From the NCBI GenBank assembly GCA_021796135.1, contig JAJYOQ010000127.1:1-9740 (forward strand): a stretch of DNA of 9,740 bases, read 5' to 3'. The notes under the pieces were generated by a model. The model did no database searches and had not been told where the DNA came from. It saw only the letters and a program-made list of their open reading frames with translations. This document shows, piece after piece, positions 1 to 5,834 of the stretch (within the stretch, counting starts at the first letter, position 1; the number at the start of each line of letters is the position of its first letter). The translations under genes were made by a program, and so were the position numbers. The DNA comes from Bacteroidota bacterium. GTDB lineage: Bacteria > Bacteroidota > Ignavibacteria > Ignavibacteriales > Ignavibacteriaceae.

Positions 1-40
1 TTATAATATCTTTGATAAGAAAAAATTCTTAGGTTCTTAA

Positions 41-406
41 ATGGCATATATAATTAATTTAACTACACTCTCTGATAAACGCGGAAATCTTACTGTCATC
101 GAAAACCAAATTCCGTTTAAAGTAAAAAGAATATTTTACATTTATGATGTTGATGATTCTGTTAGAGGGGGGCATCGTCATCATACTACTATTCAAGCCG
201 CAATTTGCATTCACGGAAGCTGCATAGTATCAAACAACGACGGTGAAAAGGAAGAAGATTTTCTCCTTGATAACCCAAGTAAATGTTTAATTCTCGAAAC
301 AAAAGATTGGCATACTATGCATCATTTTACTCCGGATGCCGTATTGCTCGTGTTTGCTTCAACTCATTTCGACCCCGCCGACTATATTTACGAGGAATAT
401 AAATGA
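41..406 (+). CDS. FdtA/QdtA-like dTDP-4-keto-6-deoxyglucose 3,4-ketoisomerase (WxcM-like cupin)
   Basis: This 121-residue single-domain cupin matches the FdtA/QdtA (WxcM C-terminal) family. These enzymes move the keto group of dTDP-4-keto-6-deoxyglucose from C4 to C3 in the cytoplasm, ahead of transamination. Visible marks are the N-terminal [10 protein letters not shown] stretch (residues 12-21), the family signature RGGHRHHTT (42-50) with H45 and H47 in the positions of the catalytic histidines, the IHGSC turn of the cupin barrel, and an aromatic C-terminal tail ([12 protein letters not shown]). Typical members have about 135-140 residues, so this one is slightly short. An in-frame TAA lies immediately before the ATG, so no longer start is possible; the Shine-Dalgarno sequence is poor. 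The gene overlaps the following aminotransferase by ATGA, the usual FdtA-FdtB pairing. Whether the product sugar has the galacto (Fuc3N) or gluco (Qui3N) configuration cannot be told from sequence alone. Confidence 0.88.
   Translation: MAYIINLTTLSDKRGNLTVIENQIPFKVKRIFYIYDVDDSVRGGHRHHTTIQAAICIHGSCIVSNNDGEKEEDFLLDNPSKCLILETKDWHTMHHFTPDAVLLVFASTHFDPADYIYEEYK
392..396 (+). promoter_or_regulatory. Ribosome binding site of the aminotransferase
   Basis: GAGGA lies 6 nt before the ATG at 403, inside the last codons of the ketoisomerase gene. It supports the overlapping ATGA start. Confidence 0.7.
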
Positions 407-1488
407 TTGAATATGAAAATTTAAAAAATGTTAACCAACCGTTTCTGGAAGACTATCTACAAAGTTTTAATAATCTTCTTAACAGCGGCTGGTTTATTTT
501 GGGAACAAACGTAAAAAGATTTGAAGAAGATTTCGCAAAATATAATGGCTCCAAACATTGCATAGGAGTTGCATCCGGTTTAGATGCCTTAATCCTTTCT
601 TTAAAAGCATTTGAGTTTGAAAAGGACAATGAAGTAATAGTCCCATCCAATACTTATATCGCAACAATTCTTTCTATAATTCACTGCGGATTAAAACCGG
701 TTCTGGTCGAACCGGATATCAATACTTACAATATCGATCCGTCAAGGATTGAAGAAAAAATTTCTCCCAAAACGAAAGCTTTGATGATAGTTCACTTATA
801 TGGTAAATCCTGCGATATGGATCCGATTATAAAAGTTTGTAAGAAATATAATTTAAAGTTAATTGAAGACTGCGCTCAATCTCATGGCGCTATGTATAAG
901 AACAGAAAGACCGGAACTTTTGGTGAATTTGGTGCTTTTAGCTATTACCCGACAAAAAATCTTGGATCTTTAGGTGATGCTGGCGCGGTAACAACGGATG
1001 ATGAAAATTTTGCTCAAATAATTCGCCGGCTTAGAAATTATGGCTCGGATGTCAAATATTACAATGAAGTTGTTGGTTACAATTCAAGGCTTGATGAAAT
1101 CCAGGCGGGATTTCTTTTAGTAAAATTAAAGAAGCTTGATGAAATAAATAATCATAAAAGGCGACTTGCAAAGCTGTATTTTGAAAATCTTAAAGTTGAT
1201 TTTGTAAAGCCGGAAGTTCATAATGATTTTTATGATGTCTATCATATTTTTAATATCCGCCATCCCAATAGGGATATGCTAAGGGAATATTTGTTGAAGA
1301 ACGAAATAAAGACGGATATTCATTATCCGGTTCCTCCTCATAAACAAAAAGCAATGCAGGGGATTATTATTGACAAAGATTTCCCTATTTCCGAAGAAAT
1401 TCACAGTACTACTTTAAGTTTACCTATTTCTTTTTCTCATACTGAGGACGATATTTATAAAGTTATTGAAGTCATGAATAAATTCTAA
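403..1488 (+). CDS. DegT/DnrJ/EryC1 PLP-dependent sugar aminotransferase (FdtB/QdtB-like)
   Basis: This 361-residue fold-type I aminotransferase converts a dTDP-3-keto-6-deoxyhexose to the 3-amino sugar using PLP and an amino donor, probably glutamate. PLP-binding landmarks are clear. VASGLDAL (about residues 56-63) is the phosphate-binding turn, EDCAQSHGA (155-163) carries D156 for the pyridine nitrogen, and [15 protein letters not shown] carries the Schiff-base lysine K185. The C-terminal half has the family [11 protein letters not shown] and [12 protein letters not shown] segments. The length is normal for the family. The start is fixed by GAGGA and the ATGA overlap with the ketoisomerase. 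Pairing with an FdtA-like isomerase points to 3-amino-3,6-dideoxyhexose synthesis rather than 4-amination. An N-acetyltransferase (FdtC/QdtC) would complete the pathway but is not in the window; it could lie upstream. The family call is secure, the exact sugar is inferred. Confidence 0.92.
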   Translation: MIEYENLKNVNQPFLEDYLQSFNNLLNSGWFILGTNVKRFEEDFAKYNGSKHCIGVASGLDALILSLKAFEFEKDNEVIVPSNTYIATILSIIHCGLKPVLVEPDINTYNIDPSRIEEKISPKTKALMIVHLYGKSCDMDPIIKVCKKYNLKLIEDCAQSHGAMYKNRKTGTFGEFGAFSYYPTKNLGSLGDAGAVTTDDENFAQIIRRLRNYGSDVKYYNEVVGYNSRLDEIQAGFLLVKLKKLDEINNHKRRLAKLYFENLKVDFVKPEVHNDFYDVYHIFNIRHPNRDMLREYLLKNEIKTDIHYPVPPHKQKAMQGIIIDKDFPISEEIHSTTLSLPISFSHTEDDIYKVIEVMNKF

Positions 1489-1618
1489 GGGAGAAATTAA
1501 TTTAGAATGTTTATTGTATTATGCCTACAATAATGTCATCTTCTACAATAATACCATCCCTTCGGGATTAAGAAAATTTAAATTGGGATTTTCATTTCGT
1601 ATTGAAAAAATAAGATTC
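1489..1618. other. Convergent intergenic gap with two small hairpins
   Basis: This gap separates the aminotransferase from the convergent glycosyltransferase. It holds a perfect 8-bp AT-rich inverted repeat (TTATTGTA 1511-1518 / TACAATAA 1526-1533), a 10-bp direct repeat CTACAATAAT (1525-1534 and 1543-1552), and a 5-bp GC-richer hairpin ATCCC-TTC-GGGAT (1556-1568). None is followed by a convincing T-tract on either strand, so a factor-independent terminator is possible but not supported. Confidence 0.4.
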
Positions 1619-2878
1619 TTAAACCGAAAGTGAATCTAAAATTTTTGACAATTTAAGAGTTATGTTTTTTCTATCGAAAGATTCTACTAATGATAGGTCT
1701 GTTTTAAACCGGTTTGTATCCTTAAAGAAATTCTCTCCATCTTCATCGTAATCGAACATCATTCCTGCATTTGTCTCTTCTAAAATTTTCCTTACCTCAT
1801 CGTTATCTTTTCCAAAGGCTATTATTGGTTTGCCAATTCTAAGATATTCAAATAACTTTCCCGGAACATGACGCGGCTCGGTTGCACAAACAAGCAAGTA
1901 AGATGCTCTGCTTAACTCTTCCAACATTTTTTTATATGGTAGAAATCCTAAAAATTCTGTTCTCGAAGTCAAACCGCTTTCTGCAATTGATTGTTTTATT
2001 CCGCTACTAACTGTTCCGATAAATTTAATTTTAATATTACGGCCTCTACCAATTTCATCTTTCACCCTTACCCAAAAAACCTTCGGGTTCTGATAATCGA
2101 AAATATTTCCTGCATGAATAATTATTTCTTCTTTTGAATTAGAAGGGATAATATTTTCAAAATCCTCTTCATTATACCCCCAATAACAAACTTCCGATTT
2201 ATTCCTTAATATAGGATATTTTTTTATATAATCTTCCTGCATTGTTTTTGTTACAAAGACAGCAGCTTTTGAATTGGAAAGAACTTTCCTTTCCAGATAA
2301 TTATCAATCAATAAAGTAAGCTTACTTCGTTTAAAGTTTTTGTAATAAATTATGTCTACCCACGGATCTATAAAAACCGGTATGTGAGGGACATGAATTT
2401 GTTTGCTCAAATTCATTCCGATTAAATGCGTTGTATGTGGTGGTCCGATTGAAACAATTGCATCAATTTTTTCTTTTTCTAAAATCTTTTTCCCTTGATT
2501 AACTGCATTGAAATACCAGCCGACTCTTGCATCCGGAATGAAGAGATTCATTCGTATCCATATAGATATTCTATGTGTTAAACTTTTGTTTATTGTAGAG
2601 ATAGTCTCGGACGCAATAAGTTGTTCGTCCTTTTTCTTACCGGTAAATTTTTTATAAAGATCAAAAGGTTCAAAAGACTTAGACTTAAATACCTTCAAAT
2701 TATTGTCTATTTCTTTTAATAGGCTCTCGTCTTTTGCGGAAAATGTATCTTCTTCAACAGTTAATACTACTGGCTGCCAACCAAATTGAGGTAAATACTT
2801 TATTATCTTAAGTGGCCAATGAAGTGAAGCCTTCCCGGACGGCGGCCAGTAGTATGTTATGAATAAAACTTTCTTCAT
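1619..2878 (-). CDS. GT-B glycosyltransferase, GT4-like (group 1)
   Basis: This 419-residue cytosolic or membrane-associated glycosyltransferase probably transfers a nucleotide-activated sugar during polysaccharide or lipid-linked glycan assembly. The N-terminal domain opens with VLFITYYWPPSGKASLHW (residues 4-21), the acceptor-side loop typical of a Bacteroidota GT4 subgroup. The middle has GPPHTTHLIG and IPVFIDPWVD. The donor-binding domain has IIIHAGNIFDYQNP, TEFLGFLPYKKMLEEL and the nucleotide-sugar motif VPGKLFEYLRIGKPI, with E344 as the conserved acidic residue. No transmembrane helix is evident. It runs convergent to the sugar-amine genes, so it is a separate transcript, although its role is probably linked to them. 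The ATG has no good Shine-Dalgarno sequence. A TATAAT lies 17 nt upstream on the minus strand but without a recognisable -35 box. Donor and acceptor are unknown. Confidence 0.85.
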   Translation of the reverse strand: MKKVLFITYYWPPSGKASLHWPLKIIKYLPQFGWQPVVLTVEEDTFSAKDESLLKEIDNNLKVFKSKSFEPFDLYKKFTGKKKDEQLIASETISTINKSLTHRISIWIRMNLFIPDARVGWYFNAVNQGKKILEKEKIDAIVSIGPPHTTHLIGMNLSKQIHVPHIPVFIDPWVDIIYYKNFKRSKLTLLIDNYLERKVLSNSKAAVFVTKTMQEDYIKKYPILRNKSEVCYWGYNEEDFENIIPSNSKEEIIIHAGNIFDYQNPKVFWVRVKDEIGRGRNIKIKFIGTVSSGIKQSIAESGLTSRTEFLGFLPYKKMLEELSRASYLLVCATEPRHVPGKLFEYLRIGKPIIAFGKDNDEVRKILEETNAGMMFDYDEDGENFFKDTNRFKTDLSLVESFDRKNITLKLSKILDSLSV

Positions 2879-2930
2879 CTATAATGTATTAATTATTATA
2901 TAGCGAATTTAATCATAAAAAATGTAAATT

Positions 2931-3136
2931 AAACAGCGGTTTAAAGCTAAATTAATAACTCAATCTGATCGCTAGTTTTTATTTAGGTATAAAAAACCGT
3001 TGAAACGGTTAATAAATAAGGTTTTATGTTAAGCAACCCACGACTTGAAGTCGTGGGCTACTTGATCAAGACGCAATAAATCAGCCGTTTTAACGGCTTA
3101 CCTTCAACAGCGGTCAACTTGAGTTAATAATTCATG
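2931..3136. repeat. Cluster of palindromic REP-like repeats in a 426-bp gene-free gap
   Basis: The gap 2879-3304 contains no gene. Three hairpins lie in a row: AACCGTT-GA-AACGGTT (2995-3010), a long CCCACGAC/GTCGTGGG stem (3037-3057), and AGCCGTT-TT-AACGGCT (3083-3098). A perfect 10-bp palindrome CTTGATCAAG sits at 3061-3070. The block is bracketed by an imperfect direct repeat, AACAGCGGT followed by TTAATAA(C/T)TCA, at about 2932-2962 and 3106-3134. The spacing and short loops resemble REP/BIME elements spread by RAYT (Y1) transposases. No such gene is in the window. Confidence 0.65.
3031..3063. repeat. Long palindrome with CCCACGAC/GTCGTGGG stem
   Basis: Eight to nine uninterrupted base pairs (CCCACGAC/GTCGTGGG) surround a short TTGAA loop. 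Outer pairing AAG (3031-3033) with CTT (3061-3063) suggests decay of an originally longer stem. It is the most stable hairpin of this cluster. Confidence 0.75.
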
Positions 3137-3176
3137 TTACTTAGACAATTTCAAATATAATTGTAGACGAGTGTAA

Positions 3177-3272
3177 AACCTCCAAGGTTTTTAAAGTTGA
3201 TTTTCAATTGACTCTTTTCTAGACTAATAAAAAAGGTTTTAGATAAAATCTTTTATTGAAACCTTGAGGGTT
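3177..3272. repeat. 96-bp element with imperfect 14-bp inverted ends
   Basis: AACCTCCAAGGTTT (3177-3190) is matched at 12 of 14 positions by the reverse complement of AAACCTTGAGGGTT (3259-3272). The interior is AT-rich and non-coding. It ends about 20 nt before the polyketide synthase ribosome binding site, so the promoter of that gene lies in it or is overlapped by it. It may be a tiny MITE or a REP-like unit. Confidence 0.5.
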
Positions 3273-3292
3273 ATTACTTATGTCGAATAAAT

Positions 3293-3297
3293 GAAGG
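3293..3297 (+). promoter_or_regulatory. Ribosome binding site of the polyketide synthase
   Basis: GAAGG sits 7 nt before the ATG at 3305 and supports that start over the out-of-frame ATG at 3291. Confidence 0.65.
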
Positions 3298-3304
3298 TAA
3301 GAAG

Positions 3305-4399
3305 ATGCTAATCAATATAGAAACGGCTAATCCTCCGAATAAAGTTACTCAGGTTCGAGCTACTGAAGAGCTTAAGAAAAGAATGGCTGTCCGTCTGGCT
3401 ACCGGAAGAATGATTGACTCCGCTTCAAATCATTCCGGTATCGATTTTAGATATTTTGTTGTGCCGGATGGAAATGCAGAGAGTAATGATAAATTTTACT
3501 CGAAAGATGGAGAATATATTAAACCCGGCACAGAGGCAAGAATGCTCCAATACGAAAACTGGTCGAAGCAGTTGGCAAAGGACGCAGTTGAAAAATTATT
3601 TGAAAAGAATAACATTATGCCTTCGGAAATAAACAGGCTAATTACCATTTCTTGTACTGGTTTTTTTGCTCCCGGTTTAGATTATTTTCTGATGAATGAA
3701 TTTAAAATTCCTGCAACTGCCAAAAGGACAAATATCGGTTTTATGGGTTGTGCGGCTTCGTTGATTGGGTTTAATTCTGTTTTTGAATCTGTAAAATCTT
3801 CTGGCGAAAATGAAACCAATGTGCTGCTGGTATCAGTTGAACTATGCAGTCTTCATCTTCAAACGGAAGCAACCCGAGACAATATTTTGGCTAATATGAT
3901 CTTTGCCGACGGCGCAGGAGCTGCTTTATTTTCAAGTTCAAAACTTCATAAAGAGAAAATTAAATTAAATTTAGTTTTTACAGAATCACTATTATTCGAA
4001 AATTCAGCGGGGTTTATGGGATGGAAAATTGGCAATTATGGATTTGAAATGATGCTTTCTTCCGATTTGCCAAAAATAATTTATGAACAGGCTTCCCCTC
4101 AATTAATTAAGATATTACTTTCTCACGGAATTAATCCGGATGATATTTCATGTTGGGCGCTTCATCCCGGCGGAAGAGCAATTTTGGATTCTCTCCAAAA
4201 TGGATTGAATCTTAGCGAAAAAAAAATGGAGCCATCGCGAACGGTATTGAAAAACTACGGTAACATGTCATCAGCTTCAATTCTATTTGTCTTAAAGGAA
4301 ATAATTAATTTAAATCAAGTTAAGAAGGATGAATATTGCTGCGCCGTTGCTTTTGGTCCCGGCTTAACAATGGAAGTTTCGTTGTTTAAAGGCGTGTAA
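3305..4399 (+). CDS. Type III polyketide synthase (chalcone synthase-like)
   Basis: This 364-residue thiolase-fold enzyme is of the CHS/alkylresorcinol synthase type. It would extend an acyl-CoA starter with malonyl-CoA and cyclise the chain to a resorcinol, pyrone or related ring. The catalytic triad is visible as C149 in FMGCAA, H287 in ALHPGG and N320 in YGNMSSAS. The intervals of 138 and 33 residues almost exactly match chalcone synthase (164-303-336), and AFGPGLTMEV near the C-terminus is the GFGPG-type signature of this family. SCTGFFAPGLDYFL (about 115-128) and FADGAGAALF (about 199-208) are further family blocks. It is translationally coupled to a methyltransferase (TAATG), with a flavin oxidoreductase further on, which favours a methylated and oxidised phenolic lipid. 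The starter unit and product cannot be read from the sequence. KAS III is excluded by the CHS-type C-terminus and triad spacing. Confidence 0.93.
   Translation: MLINIETANPPNKVTQVRATEELKKRMAVRLATGRMIDSASNHSGIDFRYFVVPDGNAESNDKFYSKDGEYIKPGTEARMLQYENWSKQLAKDAVEKLFEKNNIMPSEINRLITISCTGFFAPGLDYFLMNEFKIPATAKRTNIGFMGCAASLIGFNSVFESVKSSGENETNVLLVSVELCSLHLQTEATRDNILANMIFADGAGAALFSSSKLHKEKIKLNLVFTESLLFENSAGFMGWKIGNYGFEMMLSSDLPKIIYEQASPQLIKILLSHGINPDDISCWALHPGGRAILDSLQNGLNLSEKKMEPSRTVLKNYGNMSSASILFVLKEIINLNQVKKDEYCCAVAFGPGLTMEVSLFKGV
4388..4392 (+). promoter_or_regulatory. Ribosome binding site of the methyltransferase, inside the PKS gene
   Basis: AAAGG lies 6 nt before the ATG at 4399, within the last codons of the synthase. 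With the TAATG junction it indicates translational coupling. Confidence 0.65.
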
Positions 4400-5085
4400 T
4401 GTTTTTATCGCGGAGTTATCAACCGGAAATGATGGATGACTTTTCAATAGAAGATGACAGAATTGATCGTGCGCTCGAAGAACTAAAATTAGTTAATAGA
4501 TTTCTTGGCGGCGTATCTACAACTGAATTTGCAATAAATAAGTTGGTCAAAGCAAATCATCCAAAGAATGAGTTTAAGATATTAGATATTGGCAGCGGGG
4601 CTTCAGATATATTAGTTGCACTTAAGCGAAAGTTTAAGAATTTAGAAATTACAAGCATAGATATAAATAAAAGAGCATCTCGTTATTTGAAAAATGACTC
4701 CTTTATAAATTATATTGTTTGTGGAGATGTAAAGACAATTCCGTTTAAGGATTCCAAATTCGATTTAATCCATGCATCTCTTTTCTTTCATCACTTCAAA
4801 GAAGAAAAAATTAAAAATATTCTCACAAATCTTTCTCCTTTATGCAAACATGCGATAATCATAAATGATTTGCGCCGTTCATTTTTTGCGCTGTTCGGAA
4901 TTAAATTGTTAACCGGATTGTTTTCGAGAAGTGATATGGTAAAAAACGACGCGCCTCTTTCTGTAAAACGAGGATTCACACGGGCAGAGTTGAAGAATAT
5001 TATGGATGAGCTAAATTATAATTATATTATTAAACGGAAATGGGCTTTCCGGTGGTGCTTAATAATTTACATTACGCAGAAATAA
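4399..5085 (+). CDS. Class I SAM-dependent methyltransferase, type III PKS partner
   Basis: This 228-residue soluble methyltransferase probably acts on the polyketide made by the preceding enzyme. The SAM-binding motif I is ILDIGSGASD (about residues 61-70), followed by the acidic end of strand 2 in TSIDIN, PFKDSKFDLIHASLFFHHF (motif IV/post-IV region) and ALFGIKLLTGLF. The N-terminal LKLVNRFLGGVSTTEFAINKL region agrees with methyltransferases I recall next to type III synthases in Bacteroidota. It shares one base with the synthase stop (TAATG). O- versus C-methylation cannot be decided. Its last codons and stop lie in a 14-bp sequence (5072-5085) repeated exactly at 7611-7624, so the C-terminus may have been altered by a repeat. 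The partner role is inferred from coupling; the family call is firm. Confidence 0.88.
   Translation: MFLSRSYQPEMMDDFSIEDDRIDRALEELKLVNRFLGGVSTTEFAINKLVKANHPKNEFKILDIGSGASDILVALKRKFKNLEITSIDINKRASRYLKNDSFINYIVCGDVKTIPFKDSKFDLIHASLFFHHFKEEKIKNILTNLSPLCKHAIIINDLRRSFFALFGIKLLTGLFSRSDMVKNDAPLSVKRGFTRAELKNIMDELNYNYIIKRKWAFRWCLIIYITQK
5072..5085 (+). repeat. 14-bp repeat TTACGCAGAAATAA, copy 1, contains the methyltransferase stop
   Basis: An exact copy lies at 7611-7624, just after the GroES-like gene. The core TTACGCA also occurs at 5142-5148 and inverted at 7884-7890. The stop codon of the methyltransferase is the final TAA of this copy. Confidence 0.6.
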
Positions 5086-5178
5086 AAGATTCGCAAAGAA
5101 GACTCTAAGATTTCTCAGCAGGAAAACTACTTACTAATTCACATTACGCATACTTTTTCCCTATTTCCCCGCCATTTA

Positions 5179-5474
5179 GAGGCTGTGTGAAAATTCAGAA
5201 GTGATGAATAAATATTCTAATTATGGTTTTAAACATTAATATGTTTTTTTATTGCCCAGACATTTATGTCGGGGTGAAATAAACTCCAATAAATACCGGG
5301 CTTCAGCCACATCTGTGCTATTTATGTGGCTAAAGCCACAATTATCTTTTTTACACTAATCCCCGCCATAAATGGCGGGGCAATTGACAAAAAATATTTA
5401 ATAATAGAAAACTAAAATAGCTTATACAAAAATATTAATATTTATTCTTTGAAAAATAATTTTCACACAGGCTC
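5179..5474. mobile_element. 296-bp MITE-like element with bipartite terminal inverted repeats
   Basis: The left end GAGGCTGTGTGAAAATT (5179-5195) and right end AATTTTCACACAGGCTC (5458-5474) are inverted repeats with one mismatch in 17. Each is followed inward by exactly 10 unrelated bases and then a perfect 11-bp repeat (GAATAAATATT 5206-5216; AATATTTATTC 5437-5447). TTTA precedes and TTTG follows the element, fitting a decayed 4-bp target duplication. There is no open reading frame of note inside, so it would need a transposase supplied elsewhere. The termini resemble those of DDE insertion sequences with GGCTGTGT-type ends, but I cannot assign a family. Confidence 0.7.
5251..5387. repeat. 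Inner B'-A-B hairpin core
   Basis: Hairpin B' (CCC.GACAT-TT-ATGTC.GGG, 5255-5274), hairpin A (GCTTCAGCCACAT 5300-5312 with ATGTGGCTAAAGC 5324-5336, 12 of 13 paired) and hairpin B (CCCCGCCATAAATGGCGGGG 5361-5380, perfect 9-bp stem, then CAATTGA) are separated by 25 and 24 nt. B' is a degenerate reverse complement of B including its flank (ATTGCCC), so the whole core is nearly symmetric about A. Confidence 0.75.
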
Positions 5475-5509
5475 TTTGTGGCAAAGGTTAAATAGACACT
5501 AAAACTCAT

Positions 5510-5597
5510 GGCTTTAGCCTCATTTTAGCTCATAATGTGGCTAAAGCCAACGCCCCTGTATAATTTTATTCCCCGCCATAAATGCTGGGGCAATTGA
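5510..5597. repeat. Outer A-B hairpin core, second copy
   Basis: Hairpin A (GGCTTTAGCCTCAT 5510-5523 with ATGTGGCTAAAGCC 5535-5548, 13 of 14 paired) is followed by hairpin B (5571-5590) and CAATTGA. It repeats 5324-5387 with nearly the same internal spacing: the 15-mer ATGTGGCTAAAGCCA is identical, and the B unit matches at 25 of 27 positions. Confidence 0.75.
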
Positions 5598-5667
5598 TAG
5601 TATTATAATGAGTAAGTTGAGTTACTAACGAATATTTCTTGGAAAAACGTTTTTACACAGCGCTAAA

Positions 5668-5772
5668 GATGGGATTTCTCCCCGCAAACGGGGCAGGCCC
5701 TCCGGTCGAAATGACATTTTGGAGTTGTGCAACAGTCTCTGTCGGCAGGCAGGCTCCTTCGAACGACAAGAG
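5668..5772 (+). repeat. Dispersed ATGGGATTTCTC...TCGAAATGACA repeat with a second partial unit
   Basis: GATGGGATTTCTCC (5668-5681), a CCCCG-CAAA-CGGGG hairpin (5680-5693) and CCTCCGGTCGAAATGACA (5699-5716) form one unit. CTCCTTCGAACGACAAGAG (5754-5772) is the end of a second. Both recur at 7728-7831. GGCAGGCAGGC at 5744-5754 is a short tandem repeat. From 5773 to the ATG at 5835 I see only AT-rich leader sequence with no clear promoter. Confidence 0.6.
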
Positions 5773-5834
5773 TAGTCTGCTTAGCATGAGTTGTTGTTTC
5801 CAAATAGTAAGTTAAATCAATGTTTACTTGAATT

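Larger units (their letters stand above)
5167..5664. mobile_element. Older, decayed MITE-like element, interrupted by a second copy
   Basis: The outer pieces form a degenerate version of the element at 5179-5474. They are a half palindrome CCCCGCCATTTA (5167-5178), its weakened other half TTTGTGGCAAAGG (5475-5487), hairpin A (5510-5548), hairpin B (5571-5590, two mismatches) plus CAATTGA, and a right end (5631-5664) with AATATTT, a run of A, and TTTTTACACAG, parallel to the right end of the inner copy. The left end, expected near 5090-5110, is not recognisable. Confidence 0.5.

Noticed and set aside
2..40. Possible 3' end of an upstream gene stopping just before the ketoisomerase ATG
   Set aside because: Two frames are open into the window (stops at 38-40 and 30-32) and too few residues are present to choose or recognise a family.
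1511..1568. Bidirectional terminator between the convergent genes
   Set aside because: The hairpins are short or AT-rich and lack a T-tract on either strand, so only the structure is reported.
3197..3230. Sigma-70-like promoter (TTGATT ... TAATAA) before the polyketide synthase
   Set aside because: Spacing of 22 nt is too long and such boxes are expected by chance in AT-rich DNA.
3305..4399. FabH (KAS III) as an alternative call
   Set aside because: Triad spacing (138 and 33) and the C-terminal FGPGLT motif match chalcone-synthase-type enzymes; KAS III has shorter intervals and lacks that motif.
5167..5597. Repeated hairpins as a CRISPR array
   Set aside because: Only two to four diverged units, palindromic along their whole length, with irregular and partly repeated spacers; no cas genes.
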